A stretch of DNA of 64,000 nt from Neoalteromonas arenosi (GTDB lineage Bacteria; Pseudomonadota; Gammaproteobacteria; Enterobacterales; Alteromonadaceae): the NCBI RefSeq assembly GCF_030362855.1, contig NZ_JAUCBP010000012.1:310001-374000 (forward strand), given 5' to 3'. The translations under genes were made by a program, and so were the position numbers. Of the stretch, positions 18,888-27,151 are shown one piece after another; the stretch's first letter is position 1, and the number at the start of each line of letters is the position of its first letter. Below the pieces are notes generated by a model. The model saw nothing but the letters and a program-made list of their open reading frames with translations, ran no database searches and was not told where the DNA came from.

Positions 18888-20004
18888 ATACGCAGCAATA
18901 GTCTGCGCAGTAGCCGCAATTGCAGCGGCAGTGTGGCAGTTCACCGTGCAGTTACAGTCAAACCATTATGAGTGGGATATTCCTGCGGGTTTCCCTAGCC
19001 CCAATGTACCGACAGATAATCCTATGTCGGAGGCGAAGGTCACTTTAGGTAAGGCGTTGTTTTTTGAACCGGCGTTGTCGGGTAATGGCGCGATGAGCTG
19101 TTCTACCTGTCATATGCCAGAATTAGCGTTCAGTGAACCGCGCCGTCACTCAACAGGTTCCACCGGTGATGTTGTCAAGCGCAATGCAATGGCACTTGTC
19201 AATGTGGCATACAACGGCTCACTGACGTGGGCACACGACGGATTAAACACAATTGAGCAGCAGTTAATGATCCCGCTGTTCGGTGAACATCCGGTGGAGA
19301 TGGGAATAACGGGTAAAAAAGATATTGTATTGGCGCGCTTCAATACTGATGACTACCGACGTTTATTCGACGCCGCTTTTGAACAACCTCAACCTCAGTG
19401 GGATCATATCATTAAAGCTCTTGCGAGCTATGTGCGCAGCTTAACGTCGTTCAACTCGCGTTTTGACGACTATGCATATCGACAGGACGATAACGCGCTA
19501 AGCAAGGCTGAGCTGCGCGGTATGGAGTTGTTTTTTTCTGAACGATTAGAGTGTTTTCACTGTCATGGTGGCTTTAATTTTTCTCAATCAAGTCAGCACG
19601 CATTTCAACAGCTCGATTTACGTCCGTTTCACAATACGGGGCTTTACAATATTGATGGGCATGGGGCGTACCCTAGCAGTGATCAAGGGTTGATTGAAAT
19701 CACCATGAATCCATCCGATATGGGGCGCTTTAGAGCACCTACATTGCGCAATATTGCCGTTACTGCGCCGTATATGCACGATGGCTCGTTACCCACTCTC
19801 GATAGTGTTATTGCTTTTTATGCAGCGGGTGGACTTGGCGCTGGTGTAGAGAGTCCTTTGAAGAGTCAATTTATCAAGGGCTTTGCACTAACAGAAAGCG
19901 AGCATCAGGATCTCAAGGCATTTTTGCACAGCTTAACCGACCAACAATTTTTGCAAGAGCCCCGTCACCAAGCGTTGGTAAACCCGCCAAAAGTCAATGA
20001 TTAA
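18880..20004 (+). CDS. MbnH-like di-heme cytochrome c peroxidase family enzyme
   Basis: The 374-residue protein starts at GTG 18880 inside the end of the MbnP gene. A single N-terminal membrane/signal segment (residues 3-23) places it in the periplasm. Two c-type heme sites are visible: CSTCH (74-78) and CFHCH (225-229), in the MauG/CcpA peroxidase arrangement. Residues GKALFFEPALSGNGAMSC and APTLRNIAVTAPYMHDGS are family hallmarks. MbnH relatives use high-valent di-heme iron to oxidise a tryptophan in MbnP to kynurenine. Coupling to the MbnP gene makes that role much more likely than hydrogen peroxide detoxification. Heme attachment would use the ccm system encoded further right. Confidence 0.87.
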   Translation: MIRYAAIVCAVAAIAAAVWQFTVQLQSNHYEWDIPAGFPSPNVPTDNPMSEAKVTLGKALFFEPALSGNGAMSCSTCHMPELAFSEPRRHSTGSTGDVVKRNAMALVNVAYNGSLTWAHDGLNTIEQQLMIPLFGEHPVEMGITGKKDIVLARFNTDDYRRLFDAAFEQPQPQWDHIIKALASYVRSLTSFNSRFDDYAYRQDDNALSKAELRGMELFFSERLECFHCHGGFNFSQSSQHAFQQLDLRPFHNTGLYNIDGHGAYPSSDQGLIEITMNPSDMGRFRAPTLRNIAVTAPYMHDGSLPTLDSVIAFYAAGGLGAGVESPLKSQFIKGFALTESEHQDLKAFLHSLTDQQFLQEPRHQALVNPPKVND

Positions 20005-20086
20005 GCGGTTTTACTAGTGCAACAATAATATTTCTTTGCTATCTTCGAGAGTAGCCTGATCAAAAACGCGTGTGGAGATAATAATA

Positions 20087-20416
20087 ATGACAGAAAAGCC
20101 GTTTTTAGTGAGTGGACGCAACACCTTGATCCACAAAATCCGTAAGTTGGATTTACTAGTTTTAAATGGTGATGATTATCCGGCTGTTGTGGTTACACAC
20201 AGAGGGATTAAAGAGTACGAAGGCAAAATACCTGACAACAAGCGCGAAGCAAAAATGATGGACATGGAGCTTGTTGACGTTACAACAAGCGATGTTTTTG
20301 GCGACGAAAAGACGCTCATTTTTGTGCAGACGCTAAACGGTAAAGAGTACAAAATCGACTACTCCAAGGTCGGTACCCCTCTGTTTATCAAAATTCACCA
20401 AGACAGCGCATTTTAA
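20087..20416 (+). CDS. Small conserved-looking protein of unknown function
   Basis: I choose ATG 20087 (MTEKPFLVSG) because GGAG lies nine bases upstream; a GTG at 20072 is also in frame. The 109 residues have no signal peptide, membrane segment or motif that I recognise. Composition is charged and balanced, with strands around LLVLNGDDYPAVVV and TLIFVQTLNGKEYKIDY, so a small soluble fold is likely. A hairpin 12 bases after the stop probably ends the transcript. It stands alone between the MbnH gene and a secreted DUF3718 protein. Function unknown. Confidence 0.7.
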   Translation: MTEKPFLVSGRNTLIHKIRKLDLLVLNGDDYPAVVVTHRGIKEYEGKIPDNKREAKMMDMELVDVTTSDVFGDEKTLIFVQTLNGKEYKIDYSKVGTPLFIKIHQDSAF

Positions 20417-20427
20417 TATTCTTTATC

Positions 20428-20457
20428 TAACTGGCATCAATTCTGAGATGCCAGTTA
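20428..20457 (+). terminator. Hairpin after the small unknown gene
   Basis: An 11-base perfect stem (TAACTGGCATC with GATGCCAGTTA) and an 8-base loop follow the stop codon by 12 bases. The downstream T-tract is weak (CCTTTATT), so it may be an inefficient terminator or an mRNA-end stabiliser. Confidence 0.6.
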
Positions 20458-20738
20458 ACAGTCCTTTATTCAAATTCACCAAACTCACAGCGGTGTTGCT
20501 TCTCTCAGCCTAACGCGATCTGTCAGTGGCCAATGACAGCAAGTAACTCACCTACGTTACAAATTGTGTCGCACTTTCGTTCAATCCCCTGCCTATTCGA
20601 CCATTTATCGACACTTATCGAGCGTTAATCGCGTTAGCTCAAATAGGTGTATGTTGCCGATTATGACAAGATTTACCCGAGGCTTTTGTCTAACGTTTGG
20701 GGTGCACATCTCCCATCGTGCTTAATGAGGAAAATATT
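20458..20738. other. Intergenic region with phased repeats upstream of the DUF3718 gene
   Basis: No gene is seen. It holds an imperfect 20-base palindrome (20520-20539) and a run of four related ~10-base units (20595-20633), both listed or discussed separately. The promoter of the DUF3718 gene must lie here, but I cannot place it with confidence. Confidence 0.5.
20595..20633. repeat. Four phased ~10-base direct repeats
   Basis: Units reading TATTCGACCA, TTATCGACAC, TTATCGAGCG and TTAATCGCG follow each other with a ~10-base period, one helical turn. They end about 105 bases before the DUF3718 start. Such helically phased repeats can be regulator sites, but no protein is identified. Confidence 0.5.
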
Positions 20739-21077
20739 ATGAAAGCAGCTACCCAACGCGTTTGTTTGATTCTGACCACCGCAGCGGCAATTGCCCTTGC
20801 CCCACTCAGTGCCACCGCAGGCAATTTCGATCCTGCACTCGAAAAAGACTTAGTGCGCATTTGCGCTGCGCTAAAGAGTGATAGTCGATTAGCATTACAT
20901 CGCGCAGTGAAGAGAAGTCGTCTAAGCTATAAACAGATAGATGAGGGTTTAATGTGTAATGGTGAGTCAGCACAAGACTTTGCCCGCACACATAACGCCA
21001 ATTTAACGGCCAGTACTTTAGCAGCAAAGGCTCGTAGTAATAATGGTGTATTGACCGCGCGCCGGTCTGGAGAATAG
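20739..21077 (+). CDS. DUF3718 family small secreted protein
   Basis: The start is ATG 20739, behind TGAGGA; the frame extends to 20697 but lacks support there. The 112-residue product has a signal peptide ending SATAG, so the mature form is about 85 residues and periplasmic or secreted. The mature part has the DUF3718 pattern: VRICAALKSDSRLALHRAVK, then SYKQIDEGLMCNG and FAR, with two conserved cysteines that could form a disulfide. The family is common in Alteromonadales and has no known function. It is followed by ~230 bases before the LytTR regulator. Confidence 0.8.
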   Translation: MKAATQRVCLILTTAAAIALAPLSATAGNFDPALEKDLVRICAALKSDSRLALHRAVKRSRLSYKQIDEGLMCNGESAQDFARTHNANLTASTLAAKARSNNGVLTARRSGE

Positions 21078-21310
21078 CGGGGGCGATAAACTCTGTGCAA
21101 CTAGTGTACGGAATTTGTCGTTTTATCCCAGTAGTCAGTGAGTTCATCACAGCGGCCTAGCGGCAAACCTGTGATTAACTACACTCAAAGAGTCGGAGTA
21201 GTGACCCGGCAAATACATATAGCAGTAAGTGTGTATTAATTCCTGGTAAGTTGGGCTGCAATGTCATATTCAGCCCTTTTTTTCTCCACTTGAGGGACAC
21301 CCAAAAATCT

Positions 21311-22075
21311 ATGACTTCGCTACTCATTGTCGATGATGAAGCCTTAGCACGGCAAGGCCTTGAAATTCACTTGTCACAGTTGGCAACGGATCTGAATATT
21401 GTAAGCTGTGGCGATTGTTATGCGGCCCAAGATGCGCTTGCGCAGCAACATTTTGATGCAATGTTTTTGGATATTGATTTACCCGGTATCAGCGGCTTTG
21501 CATTCCTCGACGAAATGCAGCGCAATCAACAGAAAATCCCGCCGGTGATTTTTACTACTGGGCATATCGACTTCGCCCTGAAGGCGTTTGATTACCCGGT
21601 TCTGGATTACTTGTTGAAGCCCATCGATACCGCGCACCTCAAACGCGCAATAGCTAAACTCAATCAGCAGCAGCACTTAGCAACTCAGCCTCAGCAAGGC
21701 AAATCTCAACCACAACAATCAGTCAATTCGACCTTAAGTTTAAAAAACGGTGCTGCATGGCTGCAACTCCCTGTCAATGATGTGTTATGGATTGAAGCGG
21801 CCGGTGATTACATGTGTGTGCACACGCCGACTGAAAATCATATTTTACGCACCACACTTCGGGCGCTGGAGCTACAACTGAAACCCTATCGATTCGTGCG
21901 TATCAACCGCTCTAGTTTGGTCAATCTTGAAAACGTCACATTGTGTAAGCCAGCGAAAAACGGCAGTTATCACGTGCAATTGAACAATCAACAAGAGCTG
22001 CGTGTTAGCCGCAAATACAAAATGCTGCTGGACGAGGCTAGCGAGCGTTATCTAAGCAGTAAGACGAAAATCTAA
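21311..22075 (+). CDS. LytR/AlgR (LytTR) family response regulator
   Basis: I start it at ATG 21311 (MTSLLIVDDE) after TTGAGGGACACC; the frame reaches 21251 without support. The 254 residues hold a receiver domain with acidic pair Asp8/Asp9 and phospho-acceptor Asp54, a Gln-rich linker (about 115-140), and a LytTR DNA-binding domain with the VLWIEAAGDYMCVHT and RINRSSLVNL motifs. It is 61 bases upstream of lrgAB-like genes in the same direction, the classical target of LytSR-type regulators. No histidine kinase lies beside it, so its sensor must be elsewhere. Confidence 0.9.
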   Translation: MTSLLIVDDEALARQGLEIHLSQLATDLNIVSCGDCYAAQDALAQQHFDAMFLDIDLPGISGFAFLDEMQRNQQKIPPVIFTTGHIDFALKAFDYPVLDYLLKPIDTAHLKRAIAKLNQQQHLATQPQQGKSQPQQSVNSTLSLKNGAAWLQLPVNDVLWIEAAGDYMCVHTPTENHILRTTLRALELQLKPYRFVRINRSSLVNLENVTLCKPAKNGSYHVQLNNQQELRVSRKYKMLLDEASERYLSSKTKI

Positions 22076-22136
22076 CAAAATATCCCCAACGACCTTAAAT
22101 CAGTTACACTGCGACTCTGCGGAATGTGGGGGAATC

Positions 22137-22505
22137 ATGGTTAACGACGCTATCCGTTTATTGGCCGCCGGTGTGGCTATTGTTACATGTCTGCTTGCCG
22201 GCGCTTGGCTGAGCACACTCTTACCCGTTAGGCTTCCGGCTGCAATATTGGGGTTATTGTTGTTGCTGTTTTGTCTTTGTGTCTGTGGCAAGGTACCTAA
22301 TGCATTGCAGCGGACTGCACGACCACTCCTTGTCCATATGCCACTGTTTTTTGTACCTGCAGTGATCGCGGTTTGGCAATTTACTGATGTGATAAAGACC
22401 AATGGGTTGACATTATTTGTCGCGATTGTCGTGTCAACGTTAGTGGTGGGTGTGGCTTTAGCCGCATGGGTGAATACCTTGCTTAAGGATAAACATGAGC
22501 ACTGA
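22137..22505 (+). CDS. CidA/LrgA family membrane protein
   Basis: The 122-residue protein starts at ATG 22137 behind GGGGGA. Four hydrophobic segments are visible (about 6-26, 31-48, 60-80, 87-107). The patterns LPAAILGLLLLLFCL and ARPLLVHMPLFFVPA are typical of CidA/LrgA, the small holin-like partner of LrgB. It overlaps the lrgB-like gene by 11 bases. The pair is thought to influence murein hydrolase activity or export of small metabolites; which applies here is not shown. The adjacent LytTR regulator is the likely controller. Confidence 0.87.
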   Translation: MVNDAIRLLAAGVAIVTCLLAGAWLSTLLPVRLPAAILGLLLLLFCLCVCGKVPNALQRTARPLLVHMPLFFVPAVIAVWQFTDVIKTNGLTLFVAIVVSTLVVGVALAAWVNTLLKDKHEH

Positions 22506-23184
22506 ACATATTGTGCAAGTGATGCTGTGGTCTGTGGTAACCGGGGGGATATATTGCGCGGGTCTTTGGCTTTATAAGATCAGTCGAAGTCAGCCGTTAT
22601 TGCACCCGATCGTGACGAGTGCCACGGCTATTTCGGTACTCATTTTTAGTCTGGGAATATCATTGACGAACTACTTGCAAGCCACCCACTGGTTTTCCTG
22701 GCTGTTGAATATAGCAACAGTGGCTCTGGCGATCCCTATGTATCAACAAATCCAAGTGATTAGGCATTATGGTTGGCGCGTGTGGCTACCAATAATCGCC
22801 GGTGGCATAGCAGCACCGGGCAGTGCTTGGCTTTTCGCGTGGAGCATCGAGGCACCGGAAGATTTGCAAATGACCTTGTTAGCAAAATCAATAACCACTC
22901 CACTGGCCATTGATGTAGCGGGCGCCATCGGTGGTATTCCCGCTCTGGCGGCGGTGATTGTAATATTAACGGGCTTGGTCGGTGCCGTTTTTGCGCCCTG
23001 GTTATTTCGCTTTTTTAACATTACCAACCCGATCGCAGCGGGCGTTGGTCTAGGCACTGCCGCGCATGCTATTGGCACTGCGCGGGCCGTTCAAATGGGG
23101 CAAACCACGACAGCAGTAGCGACATTGGCCTTGTGCATAAATGGGATCGCGACAGCAGTAGTTCTTCCATTGCTTTTTGGTTAG
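22495..23184 (+). CDS. LrgB family membrane protein
   Basis: The 229-residue inner membrane protein has six or more hydrophobic segments. The stretch LLAKSITTPLAIDVAGAIGG and later ITNPIAAGVGLGTAAHAIGT are strong LrgB/YohK signatures. It overlaps the CidA/LrgA-like gene by 11 bases, so both are co-translated. Together they resemble E. coli YohJ/YohK or bacterial LrgAB. No gene follows closely on the same transcript; 150 bases separate it from the next start. Confidence 0.93.
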   Translation: MSTEHIVQVMLWSVVTGGIYCAGLWLYKISRSQPLLHPIVTSATAISVLIFSLGISLTNYLQATHWFSWLLNIATVALAIPMYQQIQVIRHYGWRVWLPIIAGGIAAPGSAWLFAWSIEAPEDLQMTLLAKSITTPLAIDVAGAIGGIPALAAVIVILTGLVGAVFAPWLFRFFNITNPIAAGVGLGTAAHAIGTARAVQMGQTTTAVATLALCINGIATAVVLPLLFG

Positions 23185-23334
23185 CTCGCGTATCGTTCAT
23201 CAAGCATTGTTAAATGCTGCCGTTATACTAAGGTGAAACATTGCTCAGCGAGGACTGGCAAAATAGTTCTGATGGACTAATACTTAATCTAGATAACAGG
23301 CACAATCTCTCGAGCGGTAAGGAACAAGCACAAG

Positions 23335-24324
23335 ATGTACTCAGTTTTAATTTGCGATGACTCGATGGTTGCCCGCAAGCAAGTTGCTAAATGTCTGCCG
23401 CAAGATTGGGAAGTCGCCATTCACTTTGCAAAACATGGCCGTGAGGCGGTCGAAGCGCTTGAGGCAGGTAAAGGCCAGTTATTGCTACTGGATTTGAATA
23501 TGCCTGTGATGGATGGCTATCAAACGCTTCAAGCGATTCAACAAAAACAGCTCAATACCAAGGTTGTGGTAATATCCGGTGATATTCAACCTGAAGCGCA
23601 CCAGCGCGTTAAAAATCTTGGTGCTATCGATTTTATCAAGAAGCCCGTCAATTCAGCGGTGCTGCTGCAGGTGCTCACAACCAATAACATTATCAAGCCC
23701 GAGGCAGAGGAGCAGGCGACCCAAGACCTCGATCCTGAAATTCGTGACTGTTATCAAGAGATCACTAATATTGCCATGGGTCAGGCCGGTGACCACCTCG
23801 CTCGGATCATGAATGTTTTCGTTGAATTACCGATACCCAACGTCAATTTGATCGAAGTTTCCGAGTTGCACATGATGCTTTCAGATATAGAAATGCACGA
23901 ACAAGTTTCTGCGGTATGCCAAGGTTTCTTGGGGCCGGGGGTAAGTGGTGAAGCGTTGTGTATATTAAGTGACTCCAGCTTTGGCGATGTGGCAAAAATC
24001 CTCAATATTTCCGGTGAAGTGGATGATCAGTTGCAACTGGAAGTGTTAATGGATGCCGCAAGCTTATTAATCGGCACGTGTTTAGCGGGCTTGGCTAACC
24101 AGATGGATTTATCCTTCAGTCAAGGTCACCCTGTGGTTTTAGGACAGCACCAAAGTGTTGGCGATTTGATTACCGCAAACAAAATGAAGTGGAAGCGAAC
24201 CTTGGCAATTGAACTCAGCTACGGTCTAGAGGGGTACAATGTTCAATGCGATTTAGTTTTGCTATTTACGGAAGATTCAATGGAGACTATGAACGCCAAA
24301 CTCGCCCATTTGTTAGAGGATTAA
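23335..24324 (+). CDS. Response regulator with C-terminal CheC/CheX-like phosphatase domain
   Basis: The 329-residue protein begins with a receiver domain (residues 1-120): acidic pair Asp8/Asp9, phospho-acceptor Asp53 in LLDLNMPVMDG and a lysine in FIKKPVN. Residues ~140-325 form a CheC/CheX-type domain. Its first active-site helix has the ExxN pattern (EITNIAMGQAGDHL), while the second helix reads EVLMDAASLLIG, so the usual second Asn is replaced. The family removes phosphate from CheY-like regulators, here perhaps its own receiver. The next gene, a PAS protein, starts four bases later, and the pair probably works as a unit. Confidence 0.85.
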   Translation: MYSVLICDDSMVARKQVAKCLPQDWEVAIHFAKHGREAVEALEAGKGQLLLLDLNMPVMDGYQTLQAIQQKQLNTKVVVISGDIQPEAHQRVKNLGAIDFIKKPVNSAVLLQVLTTNNIIKPEAEEQATQDLDPEIRDCYQEITNIAMGQAGDHLARIMNVFVELPIPNVNLIEVSELHMMLSDIEMHEQVSAVCQGFLGPGVSGEALCILSDSSFGDVAKILNISGEVDDQLQLEVLMDAASLLIGTCLAGLANQMDLSFSQGHPVVLGQHQSVGDLITANKMKWKRTLAIELSYGLEGYNVQCDLVLLFTEDSMETMNAKLAHLLED

Positions 24325-24328
24325 CGCG

Positions 24329-24823
24329 ATGACCGATACCAATCTTGAGGACTTACTAGAGTTTCATTGGATGATGGATATGTTGCAAACGGTCGACGTC
24401 GGCATTGTGGTACTGAATCGTGCCTATGAAGTCAAAGTTTGGAATGGCTTCATGGAAAGTCACAGCGGTATGCTACCAAGTGAAGTCCGTGATAAGTCAT
24501 TGTTTGAGTTGTATCCCAACATTCAACGCGAATGGTTTGCGCAAAAGTGTAAACCGGTATTTGAGCTGCGCACACGTGCTTTTATGACGTGGGAGCAGCG
24601 TCCTTACTTGTTTAAATTTCCAAACTATCGCCCCATTACCGGTGGGGAAGATTACATGTACCAAAATATCACACTGGCACCATTGGTATCGGCTACAGGC
24701 ACCGTCGATAATATCAGTATGATGATTTATGACGTTACTGATGTTGCAGCAAGTAAAAAACAGCATGAGTCGTTGCAAGTCAAAGTGACTGAAGATCGCG
24801 AGCGTCGCTCACAAAACGCTTAA
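24329..24823 (+). CDS. Stand-alone PAS domain protein
   Basis: The 164-residue protein starts four bases after the receiver-CheX gene. One PAS fold fills residues ~10-145: MLQTVDVGIVVLNRAYEVKVWN at the start, then the PEVRDKSLFELYP-type helix, and a final strand DNISMMIYDVTDV. No output domain follows; the C-terminus is a short charged helix. It may sense a ligand or redox signal and act through the neighbour. A histidine kinase or diguanylate cyclase fusion, usual for PAS domains, is absent. Confidence 0.85.
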   Translation: MTDTNLEDLLEFHWMMDMLQTVDVGIVVLNRAYEVKVWNGFMESHSGMLPSEVRDKSLFELYPNIQREWFAQKCKPVFELRTRAFMTWEQRPYLFKFPNYRPITGGEDYMYQNITLAPLVSATGTVDNISMMIYDVTDVAASKKQHESLQVKVTEDRERRSQNA

Positions 24824-24887
24824 GTTGTGCGACTTTGGCGTGTGATTTGCTGAGGCATTGATATTCTGTTTTCAGTGCTAGTGTGAA

Positions 24888-26585
24888 ATGCGAAGTATAA
24901 CTAATCAATGGCGAAAACTTGTTTACCTGTGTATGTGTGCGACGTTGCTCGCATGCGGTGGCGGTGGCAGTGATGAACCACCGCGACAATCACTATTTGT
25001 CAATGCCGGTGTCGATCGTCAAGTCAGTGAGTTGTCAACTTTCACGTTAAGCGGTCAAGTTCAAACCAATTCAAGCTCTTTGACCTACGTTTGGTCTTCG
25101 TCTCCGGTGATTACCATTGATCATCCTGATCGGTCCGTACCCGATGCTACAGTCACAGCACCTGCAACCACAGAGCTGCTGCCTTATACTTTTACACTTC
25201 GGGTAACCGATGAATCGGGCAACTCTGCGAGCGATGAGGTGGTGATAACAGTTGCTCCAGTAAACGAAGCTCCGGTTGCGGATATACAGCTAGACGCTTG
25301 GCCAGGCCTAGATCCCGGCGTATTCCCTGCGGGTGAAACGCTGCTGCTGGATGGCAGTGGCAGTGTCGATCCGGACGATACTTCGATCAATGCAATTATT
25401 GCCTACGAGTGGCAACAAATTGCCGGACAAAATGTCTTAAGTGGTGTCGTAACCGATGCTGCAACCTTATCAATTACCACACCAATTGCTATTGAGTCGC
25501 AAACGCTGGGCTTTCGATTAACGGTGACCGATACAGAATTAGCCTCAGCTTCCACTGATATTAGTTTAAATATTCAAAGTGAAAGCGATACGCTTCCATT
25601 GGTGAACGCAGGGTTTGATCACGCGGTATTCAGCGGCGAGTCAATTATTCTCAATGGCTCAGCCTCGACTTCAGTGCCGCGTGGCTTACCACTCACTGTC
25701 GAATGGCGCAACGACACTGGCGAGGTTTTAGATATTGACCAGCCCAGTAATGTCAGTACTTTTGCCACCGCGCCCGATGTTGAAACGCCAACGACGTTGA
25801 TCATAAGCCTGAGTGTTACCGATGCGTTTGGCAATAATGTTGAAGACAGTATCAACGTATCAGTGCAGCAGCAGCCGCTCACTGCATTAAATGATACAGG
25901 TGTTATCCAACAAGCCACAGAAGAGCAGATCACTGCGGTTCATCAAAACCAGTTTCCAGGCCAAGATGGACAGCGAGGGCAGGATAAAATTGCCGAAAGT
26001 GGCTTGCTAGAGAAAGCCGGGCGAGGATTGCAGGGCTTCGATTTTACCCGCCTCAATCAAAATGGTGATGAAGTTGATGACGTAACACAGCCCTGGCGCT
26101 GCGTGCGGGATAATATTACTGGTTACGTGTGGGAAATTAAAACCGCTGCGGCTGGATTACACGCTACTGATAACTTGTATTCGTGGTATCAGGAAGAAGA
26201 TAACGGTGGTTTCGAAGGGGAGCGCAATGGTGCGGATACCGTGTGTACACTAGCTGAGTGCAATACGTCGGCATACATCGCCGCGGTGAATGCCGAAGGT
26301 TTGTGTGGTTTTTTCGATTGGCGCTTACCGTCTCATGATGAGCTATTGTCAATTGTTCATTACGGGGTGATCAATACACCATTGGTCGATGAGAGTTACT
26401 TTCCAGAAACGGGGCAATTATCCCAAGCACCGTTGTGGTATTGGACAGTACAACCCAACGCTGATGGCGTCCAAGACGAAGAGGCGCAAGCCGCGTGGGC
26501 CATTGACTTTGCTACCGGCGTTGACAATTTTTTGAATAAGCGCAATGCCGCACGGATCCGTCTTGTTCGGGCGGGGAGGCCATAA
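24888..26585 (+). CDS. Lipoprotein with PKD-like domains and C-terminal DUF1566 (Lcl) domain
   Basis: The 565-residue protein begins with a lipoprotein signal: hydrophobic stretch then TLLACGGGGSD, with Cys23 as the lipid site. Three immunoglobulin/PKD-like repeats follow (about 38-125, 130-230, 238-325), each starting with a 'VNAG-D/ADIQLD' strand and ending in a 'DESGN/DAFGN' loop. The C-terminal ~180 residues form a DUF1566/Lcl domain: WRCVRDNITGYVWEIK, GLCGFFDWRLPSHDELLSIV and a terminal ARIRLVRAGRP. The family is exported and of uncertain function, with some members in adhesion or attachment. One base separates it from a second DUF1566 gene. Confidence 0.85.
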   Translation: MRSITNQWRKLVYLCMCATLLACGGGGSDEPPRQSLFVNAGVDRQVSELSTFTLSGQVQTNSSSLTYVWSSSPVITIDHPDRSVPDATVTAPATTELLPYTFTLRVTDESGNSASDEVVITVAPVNEAPVADIQLDAWPGLDPGVFPAGETLLLDGSGSVDPDDTSINAIIAYEWQQIAGQNVLSGVVTDAATLSITTPIAIESQTLGFRLTVTDTELASASTDISLNIQSESDTLPLVNAGFDHAVFSGESIILNGSASTSVPRGLPLTVEWRNDTGEVLDIDQPSNVSTFATAPDVETPTTLIISLSVTDAFGNNVEDSINVSVQQQPLTALNDTGVIQQATEEQITAVHQNQFPGQDGQRGQDKIAESGLLEKAGRGLQGFDFTRLNQNGDEVDDVTQPWRCVRDNITGYVWEIKTAAAGLHATDNLYSWYQEEDNGGFEGERNGADTVCTLAECNTSAYIAAVNAEGLCGFFDWRLPSHDELLSIVHYGVINTPLVDESYFPETGQLSQAPLWYWTVQPNADGVQDEEAQAAWAIDFATGVDNFLNKRNAARIRLVRAGRP

Positions 26586-26586
26586 G

Positions 26587-27114
26587 ATGCTGATGCGAAT
26601 CAAAACTATAGTATTATTACTGAGCGGCCTGTGTTTCTCCGCTGGCACAATGGCACAAACTTGCTTAGCGAACATTCCGCCCACTACACCCACGAATGAG
26701 TTTATTGAATTAACCACTCAACAGATTAAACATCAACGCACGGGTCTGGTGTGGATGCGTTGTGCCATTGGCCAAACTTGGGACGGCAACACGTGTGAGG
26801 GGGATGCTGAGCAATTGACATGGCAGCAAGCGTTACAGGTTGCACATGGTTATGAGCTCGAGAGCACCTTGGGCTGGCGTGTTCCGAATATAAAGGAGTT
26901 AGCAACACTGACTGAGCGCCAGTGTGTGCGACCGTCGATTAATACCTCATTTTTTCCCGACACGCCCGAAGATGACTTTTGGACGTCAACACCTTCGGTA
27001 TCTGATCCGCAACGCGCTTGGGTTGTGGCCTTCTTTAATTCGAGTAACTCACTTAAAGACAAAGACCGCTTTGTATTTGTGCGGCTCGTAAGAGATGCAT
27101 TGCCAAACGAATAG
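26587..27114 (+). CDS. Secreted single-domain DUF1566 (Lcl) protein
   Basis: I start it at ATG 26587, one base after the preceding stop and behind GGGAGG; the frame to 26545 lies inside the previous gene. The 175 residues have a signal peptide ending TMAQT. The mature protein is one DUF1566 domain: TGLVWMRCAIGQTWDGNTC, LGWRVPNIKELATL, FFPDTPEDDFWTSTP and a final FVFVRLVRD. Four cysteines suggest two disulfides. It is translationally coupled to the larger DUF1566 lipoprotein, so the two probably act together at the cell surface. Confidence 0.87.
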   Translation: MLMRIKTIVLLLSGLCFSAGTMAQTCLANIPPTTPTNEFIELTTQQIKHQRTGLVWMRCAIGQTWDGNTCEGDAEQLTWQQALQVAHGYELESTLGWRVPNIKELATLTERQCVRPSINTSFFPDTPEDDFWTSTPSVSDPQRAWVVAFFNSSNSLKDKDRFVFVRLVRDALPNE

Positions 27115-27151
27115 TTCTATAGTGGGTGCGCTGTAGTTACCGAGTAATACT

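Noticed and set aside
18003-20004. Methanobactin biosynthetic cluster
   Set aside because: No precursor peptide and no MbnB/MbnC-type genes are near; only the MbnP/MbnH pair is present.
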